DNA from: CAWJMN01 sp963844055
GTDB lineage: Bacteria > Planctomycetota > Planctomycetia > Pirellulales > Pirellulaceae
NCBI GenBank assembly: GCA_963844055.1
Contig: CAWJMN010000002.1
Span: 496,001-560,000, forward strand
Length of the DNA: 64,000 nt
Direction: 5' to 3'
Position numbers and translations under genes: made by a program. Below the pieces are notes generated by a model that saw only the letters and a program-made list of their open reading frames with translations, ran no database searches and was not told the origin of the DNA. Within the stretch, counting starts at the first letter, position 1. Each line of letters opens with the position of its first letter. Positions 18,345 to 27,096 of the stretch are shown piece by piece.

Positions 18345-19631
18345 CTAATCTCGCAAGCTATAGCAAAGGATCTTGTCCCCTTCACGAAGGAATAGCTTGC
18401 CATCGGCAATCACTGGATGTGCCCAGCTTGGACGTTCGCCACTACCAGGAACTTTGAAGCTGCCAACTTCTTTAAATTCCTTCGGCGAAGCTTCAACCAG
18501 AGTCATCGTTCCGTTGCTATAGCGAATATACAGATGTCCGTCAGCAGCGGCGATGCTGGCCGAATTACGACCCGACCCGCGACTCTTCCAAGCGATCTTT
18601 CCCGTCATCAGGTCGGCACAAAACGGAATCCCTTGATCGTCCGAATCGCCGTAAAGATGATCGCCAACCAAAACCACACCACCATGCTTGTTGGCCAGGT
18701 CTTGTGTGATTGGATAAACTTCTTCGGCCTTCACTTCACCATCAGCACCGGGCACTTGCTTAAGCAGCGCACCGCCACGACGATAACCGGCCGTAAAGAA
18801 TACCAAGTCGCCACGAACAATCGGCGATGGAATTACCGCCGTCGTATTTTCAATTTTGTAGGACCACAGCAACTTGCCATCTTTGGCTCGCACGCCGAGT
18901 GCACCACTTCCCGTGGTTTGCACATACACACGAGTTCCGCCAATTTCGGAAATGACGATCGAGGCATGTCCTGCGCCGCGATCCTCTTCCCGTGACGTTG
19001 TCCAAATCTTCTCGCCCGTCTTCTTGTTCAAAGCAACCATGGTGTTCTTGTCGCCACCAGGCGTGCAAACCAGTTGATCGCCATCAATCAAAACCGATTC
19101 GCTATAGCCCCAACCGTCGGCTTTCTTCCCTTCGAAATCTTTCTTGAGGTCTTTGCGCCATTGTTCTTCACCACCGGTGCTAACGCAAATCAGCTCCCCT
19201 TGGGCGGTCAAAACATAGACGCGATCGCCATCAACGGTCGGCGTGCTACGCGAGCTCTGCCAAGATTCTTGTCCGCTGGTCCAGGCAGGCCCGGTCTTCG
19301 CCTTCCACAATTGCTTGCCATCCGCTTGGCTATAGCAAAGCAGGTATTCGTCTTTATCTTCAACGCCTGCAATCGCGTCGCCCATCGTGTAGATCTTGCC
19401 GTCTGCGATGGCAAGGCTGGAATAGCCACGACCAAGCCCGGTCCCTTCCCACAACAGCTTCGGCCCTTCTTCAGGCCACTTGGCCAAAAGGCCCTTGTCG
19501 GGAGCAACGGCCGTACGATCAGCGCCGCGGAAAGTTGGCCAGCCACTTTCAGGCTTTGCCGCAAATACACCATCTGCCATCAAACCGGCCAACACGAAAG
19601 CGCTGACCCAACGCAAGTTTTTATAATTCAT
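18345..19631 (-). CDS. secreted PQQ-like beta-propeller protein
   Basis: A protein of 428 aa. GAGGAG precedes the ATG. A signal peptide ends near FAAK and is followed by WPTFRGADRTAVAP, the usual opening of planctomycete PQQ-repeat (PF13360-like) proteins. Propeller blades repeat a pattern such as DGKIYTMGD, DGDRVYVLTAQGEL, GDQLVCTPGG and DGKLFLREGDKILCYS. Such proteins form a seven- or eight-bladed propeller outside the cytoplasm. The catalytic residues of PQQ dehydrogenases are not evident, so a binding or scaffold role is as likely as an enzymatic one. It is a single-gene unit with its own terminator. Confidence 0.88.
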   Translation of the reverse strand: MNYKNLRWVSAFVLAGLMADGVFAAKPESGWPTFRGADRTAVAPDKGLLAKWPEEGPKLLWEGTGLGRGYSSLAIADGKIYTMGDAIAGVEDKDEYLLCYSQADGKQLWKAKTGPAWTSGQESWQSSRSTPTVDGDRVYVLTAQGELICVSTGGEEQWRKDLKKDFEGKKADGWGYSESVLIDGDQLVCTPGGDKNTMVALNKKTGEKIWTTSREEDRGAGHASIVISEIGGTRVYVQTTGSGALGVRAKDGKLLWSYKIENTTAVIPSPIVRGDLVFFTAGYRRGGALLKQVPGADGEVKAEEVYPITQDLANKHGGVVLVGDHLYGDSDDQGIPFCADLMTGKIAWKSRGSGRNSASIAAADGHLYIRYSNGTMTLVEASPKEFKEVGSFKVPGSGERPSWAHPVIADGKLFLREGDKILCYSLRD

Positions 19632-19694
19632 AAGAGATCTCCTCGTGGGGGCGATTATATCCGCTTAAAAACCGCAAGTCACCCGTGCGACCCA

Positions 19695-20678
19695 TCAAAT
19701 CCCCGACCCACTTTCAAAATCCTCACTCCGCACTTTGGCCTGGGAAATGTTGCTGCCCGGCGGGACCGAGTCGGTCACCCAAACATTCCCCCCTATCACG
19801 GAGCCTTTTCCAATCGTGATCCGCCCAAGAATTGTCGCACCGGCATAAATCACGACATCGTCCTCCACTACGGGATGCCGATCCGCCCCTTTCACCAGCC
19901 GATTATTCTCATCCACGGGAAATCGCTTCGCCCCAAGCGTTACGCCGTGATACAGCCGAACCCGCTGGCCGATAATAGCCGTCTCACCAATCACCACGCC
20001 GGTTCCATGGTCGATGAAAAAGCTCCCTTGGATTTGTGCACCAGGATGAATGTCAATTCCGGTCGTCGAATGGGCAATCTCCGCGACAATTCTTCCCACC
20101 AGTGGCGCACCACACACATGCAGCGCATGCGCAAGCCGGTGATGCATTACGGCCGAAATTCCTGGATAGCAGGCGAGCACTTCATCAATACTTCGCGCGG
20201 CAGGATCGCCGTGATACGCCGCTTGAATATCACTTTCCAAAAGTGATCGCACCTTGGGCAGCCAACCGGCGAACTCTCGCACGACTTCGCTGGCTTGTTC
20301 GCGATGCGTGCGACTGTTTCCTTCGTTACCCGCGAACGCCTGAATTTCACGCACGACTTGGTTGACGAGTTCTCGCAAATTTGTGTCGAGCATGTGCCCC
20401 ACGAAGAAATCGACACTCTCGTTCGCCAACTCGCGCGAGCCGAGTCGATTAGGAAAGAGCGCCGCACTTAGCCCTTCCACAATCGCCGCAACGGCGCGGC
20501 GCGATGGCAACTTCACCGGCCGATCCGATCGCTTGCGTGCCATTAGCGATGCATCACGCAAAGACCGAAGCGCCGACACCAGCGTTCCAATATCCCAAGT
20601 CACATCGCTTTTGGTCGTGGGCTTCATCGAATCGGCAATCGCCATAAGGAGGAGATCCTGTTTTTGTCTACGGAGCAT
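19695..20678 (-). CDS. cysE: serine O-acetyltransferase (EpsC/CysE type)
   Basis: A protein of 327 aa that transfers acetyl from acetyl-CoA to serine, the first step of cysteine synthesis. The N-terminal half is helical. The C-terminal half is a left-handed parallel beta-helix with hexapeptide repeats: GIDIHPGAQIQGSFFIDHGT, VVIGETAIIGQRVRLYHGVT, then GRITIGKGSVIGGNVWVTD. The catalytic histidine in FIDHGTG and the GVTLGAKRF loop are present. The long helical N-terminus is typical of the EpsC-like branch rather than the 270-residue enterobacterial enzyme. An ATG twelve codons in (20645) is an alternative start; neither has a good ribosome binding site. Confidence 0.92.
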   Translation of the reverse strand: MLRRQKQDLLLMAIADSMKPTTKSDVTWDIGTLVSALRSLRDASLMARKRSDRPVKLPSRRAVAAIVEGLSAALFPNRLGSRELANESVDFFVGHMLDTNLRELVNQVVREIQAFAGNEGNSRTHREQASEVVREFAGWLPKVRSLLESDIQAAYHGDPAARSIDEVLACYPGISAVMHHRLAHALHVCGAPLVGRIVAEIAHSTTGIDIHPGAQIQGSFFIDHGTGVVIGETAIIGQRVRLYHGVTLGAKRFPVDENNRLVKGADRHPVVEDDVVIYAGATILGRITIGKGSVIGGNVWVTDSVPPGSNISQAKVRSEDFESGSGI

Positions 20679-20703
20679 CGCACGCTGTTACCCAACGAAA
20701 AAA

Positions 20704-20735
20704 GGCCAGCGATCTTGATCAAAGATGCACTGGCC
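20704..20735 (-). terminator. rho-independent terminator after the Ig-like gene
   Basis: On the minus strand GGCCAG and an inner ATCTT pair with AAGAT and CTGGCC around a TGATC loop, followed by TTTTTT. It lies about 80 bases past the stop at 20815. Confidence 0.85.
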
Positions 20736-20814
20736 TCCGGTTAACCGGTCAGCAGTCGTAATACTCGAAATTGTATCGAGCGCTTTGAGGTCCTGAAATA
20801 CGAGTCCGTTGCAA

Positions 20815-21975
20815 TTATTTGGCCGCTTCCACCGCAAACGGAACGCGGACGAACTTTACATCCACCTTCTTTTCAATCGGCGTCAGTTGGTCCACTTCGA
20901 ACGCTTCCCCTAAATGGTTCCCCGCTAAATCTTCCAGCACCGTATCGATCACGAGCTGATGCTCGCCAGCTTTCCAGGGCGATTTCGGCTTAAACTCCCA
21001 GCGGCGTTCTTCGTCAGAGACGACCACTTCGCCTTCCAGATTTTCGCCGGTAGCGTCATCGACAAAAATCGTCCGCTCCAGCAGCGCATGATCTAGCGGC
21101 CGCGGAAACACCACCACCAGCGGTTGTTTTGTCCCAGCCTGCGGCGATTGTATCTTCCAAGCCTTGCTATCGATTCCCACTTCAACCGCAGGCGTTGCCA
21201 CAAACTTTTTCACATAGTTGGCTTCCAATGGCTTTCCATTCGCATCGCGACAACCCGATTGAATCAGCAGCATATATCGCCGCCCCGCTTCAAACACCGT
21301 CCCCAAATCTTCGCGTGGCTTCACCCCTTTTTTGATCCGCCCTGGATCGATCAGAAGCGTAAGCCGTTTGCCGCTGGGGTCCCACAGTTCTTCGCCAATT
21401 TCTAAAAACGGAGCTTCTACCTCTTTGCCCGAATCCACATCAATCAGCCGCATATGCGAATAGACTTCTCCTTTGCTCATCGGCGCAGAAAAGTGCAAAT
21501 AGAACTTTAGCTGATTCTCTGGCAATAAACTGGCGCTTGGATAGATCTGCGTTATCCTAGTTGCCGCCACGGGACTTGCTTCAGGAATCGCCAGAGACAG
21601 AACCGTCTCTTTCCCCGATCCTGATCGATAGACGACTTCGTACTTTTGCCCCGCACGAAACTTAAAGGCTGGCGTAAATCGCAAAACTTCGTTTACCACT
21701 TCCAACGATCCTGCTACAGCAGGAACATTGGCCTGCTCTCTTTCAGCAACATAAATCGCCAGACGAGGACCATTCTTAACTGCCCCGTCCTCCTTGGCAA
21801 ACGCAGCAAGCTCCTCCAAAGATAGGCTCACTACCTCCACCGCTTCGACTCTTCCCGAAGCATCTTTTGCCAAGCGAATTTCAGGCTCTTTGCCCTGCAA
21901 GACCGTCGGCAACGCCATGATCGCCAGCAGCAAGCATCGAAAGTGTGCTGCTCCGTTTTTTGATCCAAGCGACAT
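20815..21975 (-). CDS. secreted Ig-like domain protein, function unknown
   Basis: A protein of 386 aa from the ATG at 21975, which has AAGGA nine bases upstream. A signal peptide (CLLLAIMALPTVLQGKEP) is followed by repeated beta-rich segments. KFYLHFSAPMSKGEVYSHMR resembles the opening of SbsA-type bacterial Ig-like (Big_5) modules, and similar phrases (VVVFPRPLDHALLERTIFV, EDLAGNHLG) suggest at least two or three such modules. No catalytic motif is seen. It is probably an exported cell-surface or binding protein. Terminators lie on both sides, so it is likely transcribed alone. Confidence 0.7.
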   Translation of the reverse strand: MSLGSKNGAAHFRCLLLAIMALPTVLQGKEPEIRLAKDASGRVEAVEVVSLSLEELAAFAKEDGAVKNGPRLAIYVAEREQANVPAVAGSLEVVNEVLRFTPAFKFRAGQKYEVVYRSGSGKETVLSLAIPEASPVAATRITQIYPSASLLPENQLKFYLHFSAPMSKGEVYSHMRLIDVDSGKEVEAPFLEIGEELWDPSGKRLTLLIDPGRIKKGVKPREDLGTVFEAGRRYMLLIQSGCRDANGKPLEANYVKKFVATPAVEVGIDSKAWKIQSPQAGTKQPLVVVFPRPLDHALLERTIFVDDATGENLEGEVVVSDEERRWEFKPKSPWKAGEHQLVIDTVLEDLAGNHLGEAFEVDQLTPIEKKVDVKFVRVPFAVEAAK

Positions 21976-22014
21976 GCGACGTTCCTTGACTTGGTTTCGA
22001 CACTCCAACAAAAA

Positions 22015-22050
22015 AGCGGGCCGGCGAAAGTTGCCTCGCGACGGCCCGCT
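22015..22050 (-). terminator. rho-independent terminator after the propeller-like gene
   Basis: On the minus strand AGCGGGCCG pairs with CGGCCCGCT across an 18-base loop, followed by TTTTTTG. It lies 20 bases past the stop codon of the gene ending at 22070. Confidence 0.8.
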
Positions 22051-22069
22051 TTCGTTCAGGCTTTATCAC

Positions 22070-23179
22070 TTACGGCAGAGCAATGCTCTTCAGGTTTAAA
22101 CCGCCATCCGCCCGAACCAGCAATAACGCATGCTTGTTGCCAAGTTTATCGAGATGTTCCACACCGGTCAGTTCCTTGATCGTTTCATAGCCAAGGCCAG
22201 CGGTGTCGTCGATCTTGGTGGTGATCGCCGATTGCTTTTCGATGTTGTCCGTGCTGACCTTCATCACGCCACGAGCACTATTTGCCATTAGCAAAAACGA
22301 CTTACCATCCTTCTCGTAGGCAATGATATCGAGCGGGCGATTCCGATTTCCGAGCTCGGCAATCGTAGTCCCACGCAATTTGGCCCCTTGCTTCAGTTCC
22401 GAGACAGGAAAGCGAACCAGCGGCGTGCAGGTATAGGCCGCCAGCAGCTGTGGTTCACCACCGACATTGAACGGCACAAACGTCCGCACCGGAGCACGCG
22501 TTTCAAATTGGCCGTGAGCACCGTGATAGATTTCTACGCTGGTTCCCAAGTCCGCAGAGGTGAATGGGAAATCAACCGAGCGCAACTTCGAAGCGAACTC
22601 TTCGTTGGAAAGCCCCGCGATAAACAGGCGACCTTCGATAAACGCCAAATCGGTAATGGCCTCTAGTCGCAGGCTTGCTCCACGGCGATCTTTGGCATCC
22701 GCTGCGGGAGCGTTTTTGAGTTCCAGCTTGGAATAGGCTGCCTTCTCTAGCGGAAGCAAGGCGACCGTTCCCTTTTCATCGACGCGAACAATCGCGGGCT
22801 CTGCATCGGGCCCCTTGCCACGCGACACGCTCAGATACACAACGCTAGAAAGGGGCTGAACGGCCACATCGTTGATGAGCACATCCTCGGCCTTTGTGCC
22901 GAGCAGACCAGCAATCTTGGCATCGATCCCATTGAGCTGGACTTCTTGGGTAGCCGCTTGTTGGCTTGGGACTTCGATTCCCACTGCAAAAATGGCCGCC
23001 CCCAGCGGATCACCAACAAACAAAACGCCCGAAGGACCAAAGGCCAAAGGCCCCGCCGACTTCAAGGCAGGCTTGCCGGTTTGATCAAGGCCGGGAACTT
23101 TATCTGCGGCCGACAACATCGCGCCACAGCCCATCGAGGCCAGCACGAGCGCAACAAACATGGTTAAACGACGACTCAT
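22070..23179 (-). CDS. secreted propeller-like protein, function unknown
   Basis: A protein of 369 aa from the ATG at 23179; GCAGGAT lies just upstream. The signal peptide (MFVALVLASMGCGAMLSAAD) includes a cysteine but no strict lipobox. The mature part contains repeating strand-turn-strand units such as PLAFGPSGVLFVGDP, NDVAVQPLSSVVYLSVSRG, ITDLAFIEGRLFIAGLSN and LDIIAYEKDGKSFLLMANS, which fit a beta-propeller of NHL or similar type. No enzymatic motif was recognised. It is likely periplasmic or exported. The frame reaches back 27 codons further, but that part lacks a ribosome binding site. Confidence 0.7.
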   Translation of the reverse strand: MSRRLTMFVALVLASMGCGAMLSAADKVPGLDQTGKPALKSAGPLAFGPSGVLFVGDPLGAAIFAVGIEVPSQQAATQEVQLNGIDAKIAGLLGTKAEDVLINDVAVQPLSSVVYLSVSRGKGPDAEPAIVRVDEKGTVALLPLEKAAYSKLELKNAPAADAKDRRGASLRLEAITDLAFIEGRLFIAGLSNEEFASKLRSVDFPFTSADLGTSVEIYHGAHGQFETRAPVRTFVPFNVGGEPQLLAAYTCTPLVRFPVSELKQGAKLRGTTIAELGNRNRPLDIIAYEKDGKSFLLMANSARGVMKVSTDNIEKQSAITTKIDDTAGLGYETIKELTGVEHLDKLGNKHALLLVRADGGLNLKSIALP

Positions 23180-23472
23180 AATCCTGCACCTTATTGATGT
23201 AGAGGTGGTAAAAGAACGGGCATATCCAAGCCCCCTCAAGCTATGCCAGCCGAGCGGCAAAAGCTAGTCACTTCCGTGGAGAATGGAGTCCCGAGAATAT
23301 ACGACCGGCGACCTAGCCATTGGATCGCCGTAAGAGAGCGATCTTCAACTCCCTAAGGGAGCCTGTGGGTTTGCTATTTATCAAACCACCCCAGGAGCGG
23401 CGAGAAGCCAGCCCCCAGGGTGGAGCGAAAGACGCACTGTTCCGCTGCGTCCGCATTGGTTTTCCCGTAATG

Positions 23473-23856
23473 CTACTTAGCCCGTTTGGCTTCCCAATCG
23501 CGCGAGTTAGCTTTGCCGTCTCGCTCCATTTCGGTTTTGCCGGTGATGGTATCGCCGCTCACCTTTCCCTTGAACTTGATCACGAACTTTTGACCTTCGC
23601 GTTCACGAGTCACGGTGAAAGCCACTTCGTCATCCTTGAACGAGGCTGCTTCGATGGCAATCTCTTTGCCGTCACGACCTGGAACCGAACCGGTCAGCTT
23701 GTCCCCGTCCAGCTTAAGCGTCACGCTCATCTCGCGGCTTTGATTCTTGCCAGGAGCCGTCCACTTCCACGTCCCCGTGGGATTTTCGGCAGCCGTTGCA
23801 GCGCCTGCCAGGCCAAATGTCATCAAACCGATAAGAGCTACTAGAATCCACTTCAT
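23473..23856 (-). CDS. small exported beta-rich protein
   Basis: A protein of 127 aa: a signal peptide (LVALIGLMTFGLAGAATAAE) and a mature part of about 100 residues. The mature part opens with NPTGTWKWT and continues with alternating strands (MSVTLKLDGDKLTGSVPGR, KFVIKFKGKVSGDTITGKTE), like a small lipocalin-like or DUF-type barrel that is found repeatedly in planctomycete genomes. No catalytic residues can be assigned. An AGGAG site precedes the ATG. It stands alone between the propeller-like gene and the acyltransferase. Confidence 0.75.
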   Translation of the reverse strand: MKWILVALIGLMTFGLAGAATAAENPTGTWKWTAPGKNQSREMSVTLKLDGDKLTGSVPGRDGKEIAIEAASFKDDEVAFTVTREREGQKFVIKFKGKVSGDTITGKTEMERDGKANSRDWEAKRAK

Positions 23857-24095
23857 CGCTTCATACTCCTAGAAAGAAATGGCAGAGGCTTGGGCCTGCT
23901 GCCCGCTCGATTTACCAAAGCCGTTTACTTCGAATTGCAACCGGCGTGCCGAAGGCATTAACCCCGAGATGAAGGGCAGGTTTCTCGCAATCTGGAAAGA
24001 TAGCGAATGAACTTCGCCAATTGCCCAGCAGATTTCCCGGCCCAAGCAAGGGCATTTGCTGGGCGGCTATGTTTCATGCTGGGAAGCCGAGCGAA

Positions 24096-25001
24096 CTAAG
24101 TCGCCAAAGCGGGCTCGGACGAGGCCACGACTTCGCCCTCTTCAGACGCAGCCGAACCGACCTCGTTTTCTGCCAACGATTGCAATTCTTCTAGGATCAA
24201 CGTTCGCAAGACCTTATCCAGTTCACCCATTGCGCGGGCGACGGTGGCTCCATCCAGCACACGATGGTCGTACGTCAGACGTACATCGATCGAACCATCG
24301 GGCTCAAACGTGCCGTAGTTTAGCGTCGTGGTCAGCGGTGAAAGGATCTTTAGGCTGGCCGCACCAAACGATGCGACAACGCTAATGGCAAACGTCCCAA
24401 AAAAGTGCGCCCGATACATGCCATCCGTGCACAGCCCCAGCCACCACACAAACCGGCGCAGTGGAAAAGGTAGTCGGCTTAGCAGCAGTGCCTGGCTATA
24501 GCTCTGAACACTTTCGACCTTCGCTTGCTTATGACGACGAACCAACTTATCAAGATCAACCAGGCTCATGGTTTCGGGCCGTGGCACTCGGGCGAAGAAG
24601 ACGGCGTTTTCTCCCTGATATTCACGTTCGAGGCTGAACGAAGCAACGTTTTCAGGATGCTCATAAATGTGGCCCCACGGAAACGAGAGGTACGCGCGGC
24701 GCAGCTCCGGACGAGCTGCTGCCACCACAGCGTAGGCCTTCATAAAGATCGCGCACCAGCTAACTCGTGAAGAACGACGGGCGCGAGCCTCTATTAGATC
24801 GGTTAGCTGCATCCGTTTTTGCATCGCAATGCTCGGAACCTTCTTGGCAAAGCTCAACAAGTCGCAGACAAACCGCCGGGGAAGCGACAGGGGAATCGTG
24901 CGGCCACGCAAAAAAGGAATCGAAACATTCATCGCAAAAACACTCCGCCTATCACTCGTGTATCGTCTTGTGGTGCGCTGTTTTAAATCCAGCCCTTTCA
25001 T
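24096..25001 (-). CDS. stand-alone 2-oxoacid dehydrogenase E2-type acyltransferase
   Basis: A protein of up to 301 aa holding only the catalytic fold of the E2/chloramphenicol-acetyltransferase superfamily. The active-site block LTYDHRVLDGATVARA lies near the C-terminus (residues about 248-263), with the catalytic histidine and aspartate in place, and the usual preceding LTTTLNYGTFEPD beta segment. There is no lipoyl domain and no E3-binding domain, so it cannot act as an ordinary E2 core. It probably moves an acyl group onto an unknown acceptor. The true start may be the ATG at 24932 (NVSIPFLRGR), which has a GGCGGAG upstream. The acidic tail is unusual. It lies downstream of a GT39-like glycosyltransferase on the same strand. 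Confidence 0.72.
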   Translation of the reverse strand: MKGLDLKQRTTRRYTSDRRSVFAMNVSIPFLRGRTIPLSLPRRFVCDLLSFAKKVPSIAMQKRMQLTDLIEARARRSSRVSWCAIFMKAYAVVAAARPELRRAYLSFPWGHIYEHPENVASFSLEREYQGENAVFFARVPRPETMSLVDLDKLVRRHKQAKVESVQSYSQALLLSRLPFPLRRFVWWLGLCTDGMYRAHFFGTFAISVVASFGAASLKILSPLTTTLNYGTFEPDGSIDVRLTYDHRVLDGATVARAMGELDKVLRTLILEELQSLAENEVGSAASEEGEVVASSEPALAT

Positions 25002-25208
25002 CTAAGGTTTGCGATTACAATGCCAAACCTTCTCAAAGGCCGTTCGAGCATACTTCGAGCGGGATTCAAACGCTTAACCTGTCTTAATCGTCATCTTTTG
25101 ACGCTGAAACCGCACCAAACTAGCATATTTACTGGGCAAAGAATGTTCAAACGCGCAATTGCCCATCATATTTACTAGCCATAGCCGTTAAATACAACGG
25201 GTTCACTA

Positions 25209-26936
25209 CTAGCGTTTGCCAACAATGACGAGCACTTCGCCTGGAATTTCGCGATAGAACCGCTCACAGTTGATGCTGGCCACGGTCTCAAATTCAAACG
25301 GGCGCTTCTCGGGAAAGGTGAAGTCATAATCCGAAGTACAGAAATAGACGACATCGCGAGGAATGTCCGCTCCCCGATCTGGAATGGGGAACATCTCGAT
25401 CCGCTTGCCGGTCCCCAGGTAGTAATGGAAGGCAAACATGTGATGCACTGGGCCAAAACTTACGAGCTTGGCATCGGGGGGAAGGTCTTGAAGCACCTTC
25501 TGCACTGCCAAGTCCACTCGTGAGCTACGCCGGGTGAGATCGCCAACGACAACCACCAAAAATACGGATCCCAAAAACAGGAAGCTGCTAAGCATCACCC
25601 GCGACGCCTGCTTCCGCGTTTCCGACTTCCAGTTCCAAATCGTGATCCCACCGAGCAATAGTCCCAGCATCGTTAAGAAGAGGACTTCGTTTAGCGTGGG
25701 AGCGGGAGGCAATGCAATGGCCGCTTGCTGATTCCGTTGCCATAAAACCCCTAGCGCCGGCCCGGCCGCAAACATCACAACGGCCATGCCAATCGAAAAG
25801 CGCCGCAGGGCATGATGAATCCAAGCGGGCATACCGTCGCCGTAGAGCAAGCGATCAACGGCGATTCCTACGAGGGCTGCGATGCAAGGATAGAGCGACA
25901 TGTAAAATCGCGACTTGGCCCCTGCTACCCACCATACCGTCGGAAACGTGATCGCCAGCGCCCCAACGAGAAACACCACGGCCGACATGTTTCCCAGCGA
26001 CTTGCGAAAATCACGAAAGGCGTAGTTGATTAAAAATAGTGACCACGGGAAGCAGCAGGCAAAGATCTCTAGCGGATATAACGCCAGGTGTTTGGCCAGA
26101 GCAACGGGTTGCAAGTTGCCGTAGAGCACAACATCCCCGGTGAAGACATGCCGCACGCCGGGAAGGCCAAGCTGCATGGCAAACGGAACGAGCCATGCGC
26201 CGACAATTGCCGCATAGGTGGCAATGCCCGCCAGGTGGCTCCAGCTGAAGGCGTAGCGCCAGTCGCGATTTACCAGCAGAAACAAACCGACTGCGGCGGC
26301 AAAATAGACCGGGGCCTGCGGCCCTTTGGTCATGGTCCCAAGTGCAGCGGCCGCATATCCCAGACACCAGACCTTCCAAGGGAGCCACTTTTGCGTGTAG
26401 CCCGCATGCCATAGCAACATGGATGCCGCCACAAACAGCGCAAACAGCAAGTCGGTCTCGCCCGTTCGCCCTAGCTCTAGCACTTGAATCATGCTGGCGT
26501 AGGCCGCGGCGGCCGTCAGCGCACCACTGGGGCTAATAAATAATCGGCAATAGCCATACAGGAGAACCAATAACAGCAGCAGTGCAATCACGCTTGGCAA
26601 GCGAATGGCATACAGATCGAACCGTCCGGTGATCTTGGAAACGGCGGCCATGCTCCAACTTTGTAGCGGCGGCCGACTGCTCAAAAAGAAGGGATCGCCC
26701 TGCTGACGCGGGACAATCCAGTCGCCTGTTTCTAGCATGTTGATGCCGACCATGGCGCGGCGCGTCTCTTCACCGCGCAGAGGCGGCAAGTGCAGCCAGG
26801 GCAAGTAAATGCCCCCCACCAAAAACAACAGTACCAGCAGCTCTCGCTCGAAGAGCCAATGGAACGCCTGCGTAGGCGCATGATCCGACGGCACTGGAAA
26901 CCTTGAAGGAACCGAGACCTGGCTAGAGCTTGTCAT
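25209..26936 (-). CDS. ArnT/PMT-like (GT39) membrane glycosyltransferase
   Basis: A protein of 575 aa with about ten to twelve membrane segments. The first periplasmic loop carries the superfamily motif: PLRGEETRRAMVGINMLETGDWIVP followed by FFLSSRPPLQSW, in which an acidic residue replaces the common DE pair of the family as GEE. A large soluble C-terminal portion of about 110 residues follows the last helix. Relatives transfer sugars from polyprenyl-phosphate donors to lipid A, glycolipids or proteins on the outer face of the inner membrane. The acceptor cannot be inferred. The start is the first ATG, 160 bases from the divergent fatty acid hydroxylase gene. Confidence 0.85.
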   Translation of the reverse strand: MTSSSQVSVPSRFPVPSDHAPTQAFHWLFERELLVLLFLVGGIYLPWLHLPPLRGEETRRAMVGINMLETGDWIVPRQQGDPFFLSSRPPLQSWSMAAVSKITGRFDLYAIRLPSVIALLLLLVLLYGYCRLFISPSGALTAAAAYASMIQVLELGRTGETDLLFALFVAASMLLWHAGYTQKWLPWKVWCLGYAAAALGTMTKGPQAPVYFAAAVGLFLLVNRDWRYAFSWSHLAGIATYAAIVGAWLVPFAMQLGLPGVRHVFTGDVVLYGNLQPVALAKHLALYPLEIFACCFPWSLFLINYAFRDFRKSLGNMSAVVFLVGALAITFPTVWWVAGAKSRFYMSLYPCIAALVGIAVDRLLYGDGMPAWIHHALRRFSIGMAVVMFAAGPALGVLWQRNQQAAIALPPAPTLNEVLFLTMLGLLLGGITIWNWKSETRKQASRVMLSSFLFLGSVFLVVVVGDLTRRSSRVDLAVQKVLQDLPPDAKLVSFGPVHHMFAFHYYLGTGKRIEMFPIPDRGADIPRDVVYFCTSDYDFTFPEKRPFEFETVASINCERFYREIPGEVLVIVGKR

Positions 26937-27096
26937 GGCAGATCGTTGTACTCGATGGCGAAAAAATGACGAGTCGGCTTTCTATGGGGCAATGCATTCC
27001 GCGCATTGCATTGCCACTTACGAAGGGCGATAATACCACAAACTGGCTGTCGCGACTTCTCTCACGCGGTAAACCTCCATATCTGCAGACGTAACG

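Noticed and set aside
19074..20246. 390-codon plus-strand open frame
   Set aside because: It spans parts of two real minus-strand genes (PQQ propeller and cysE) and the gap between them, with no domain and no ribosome binding site.
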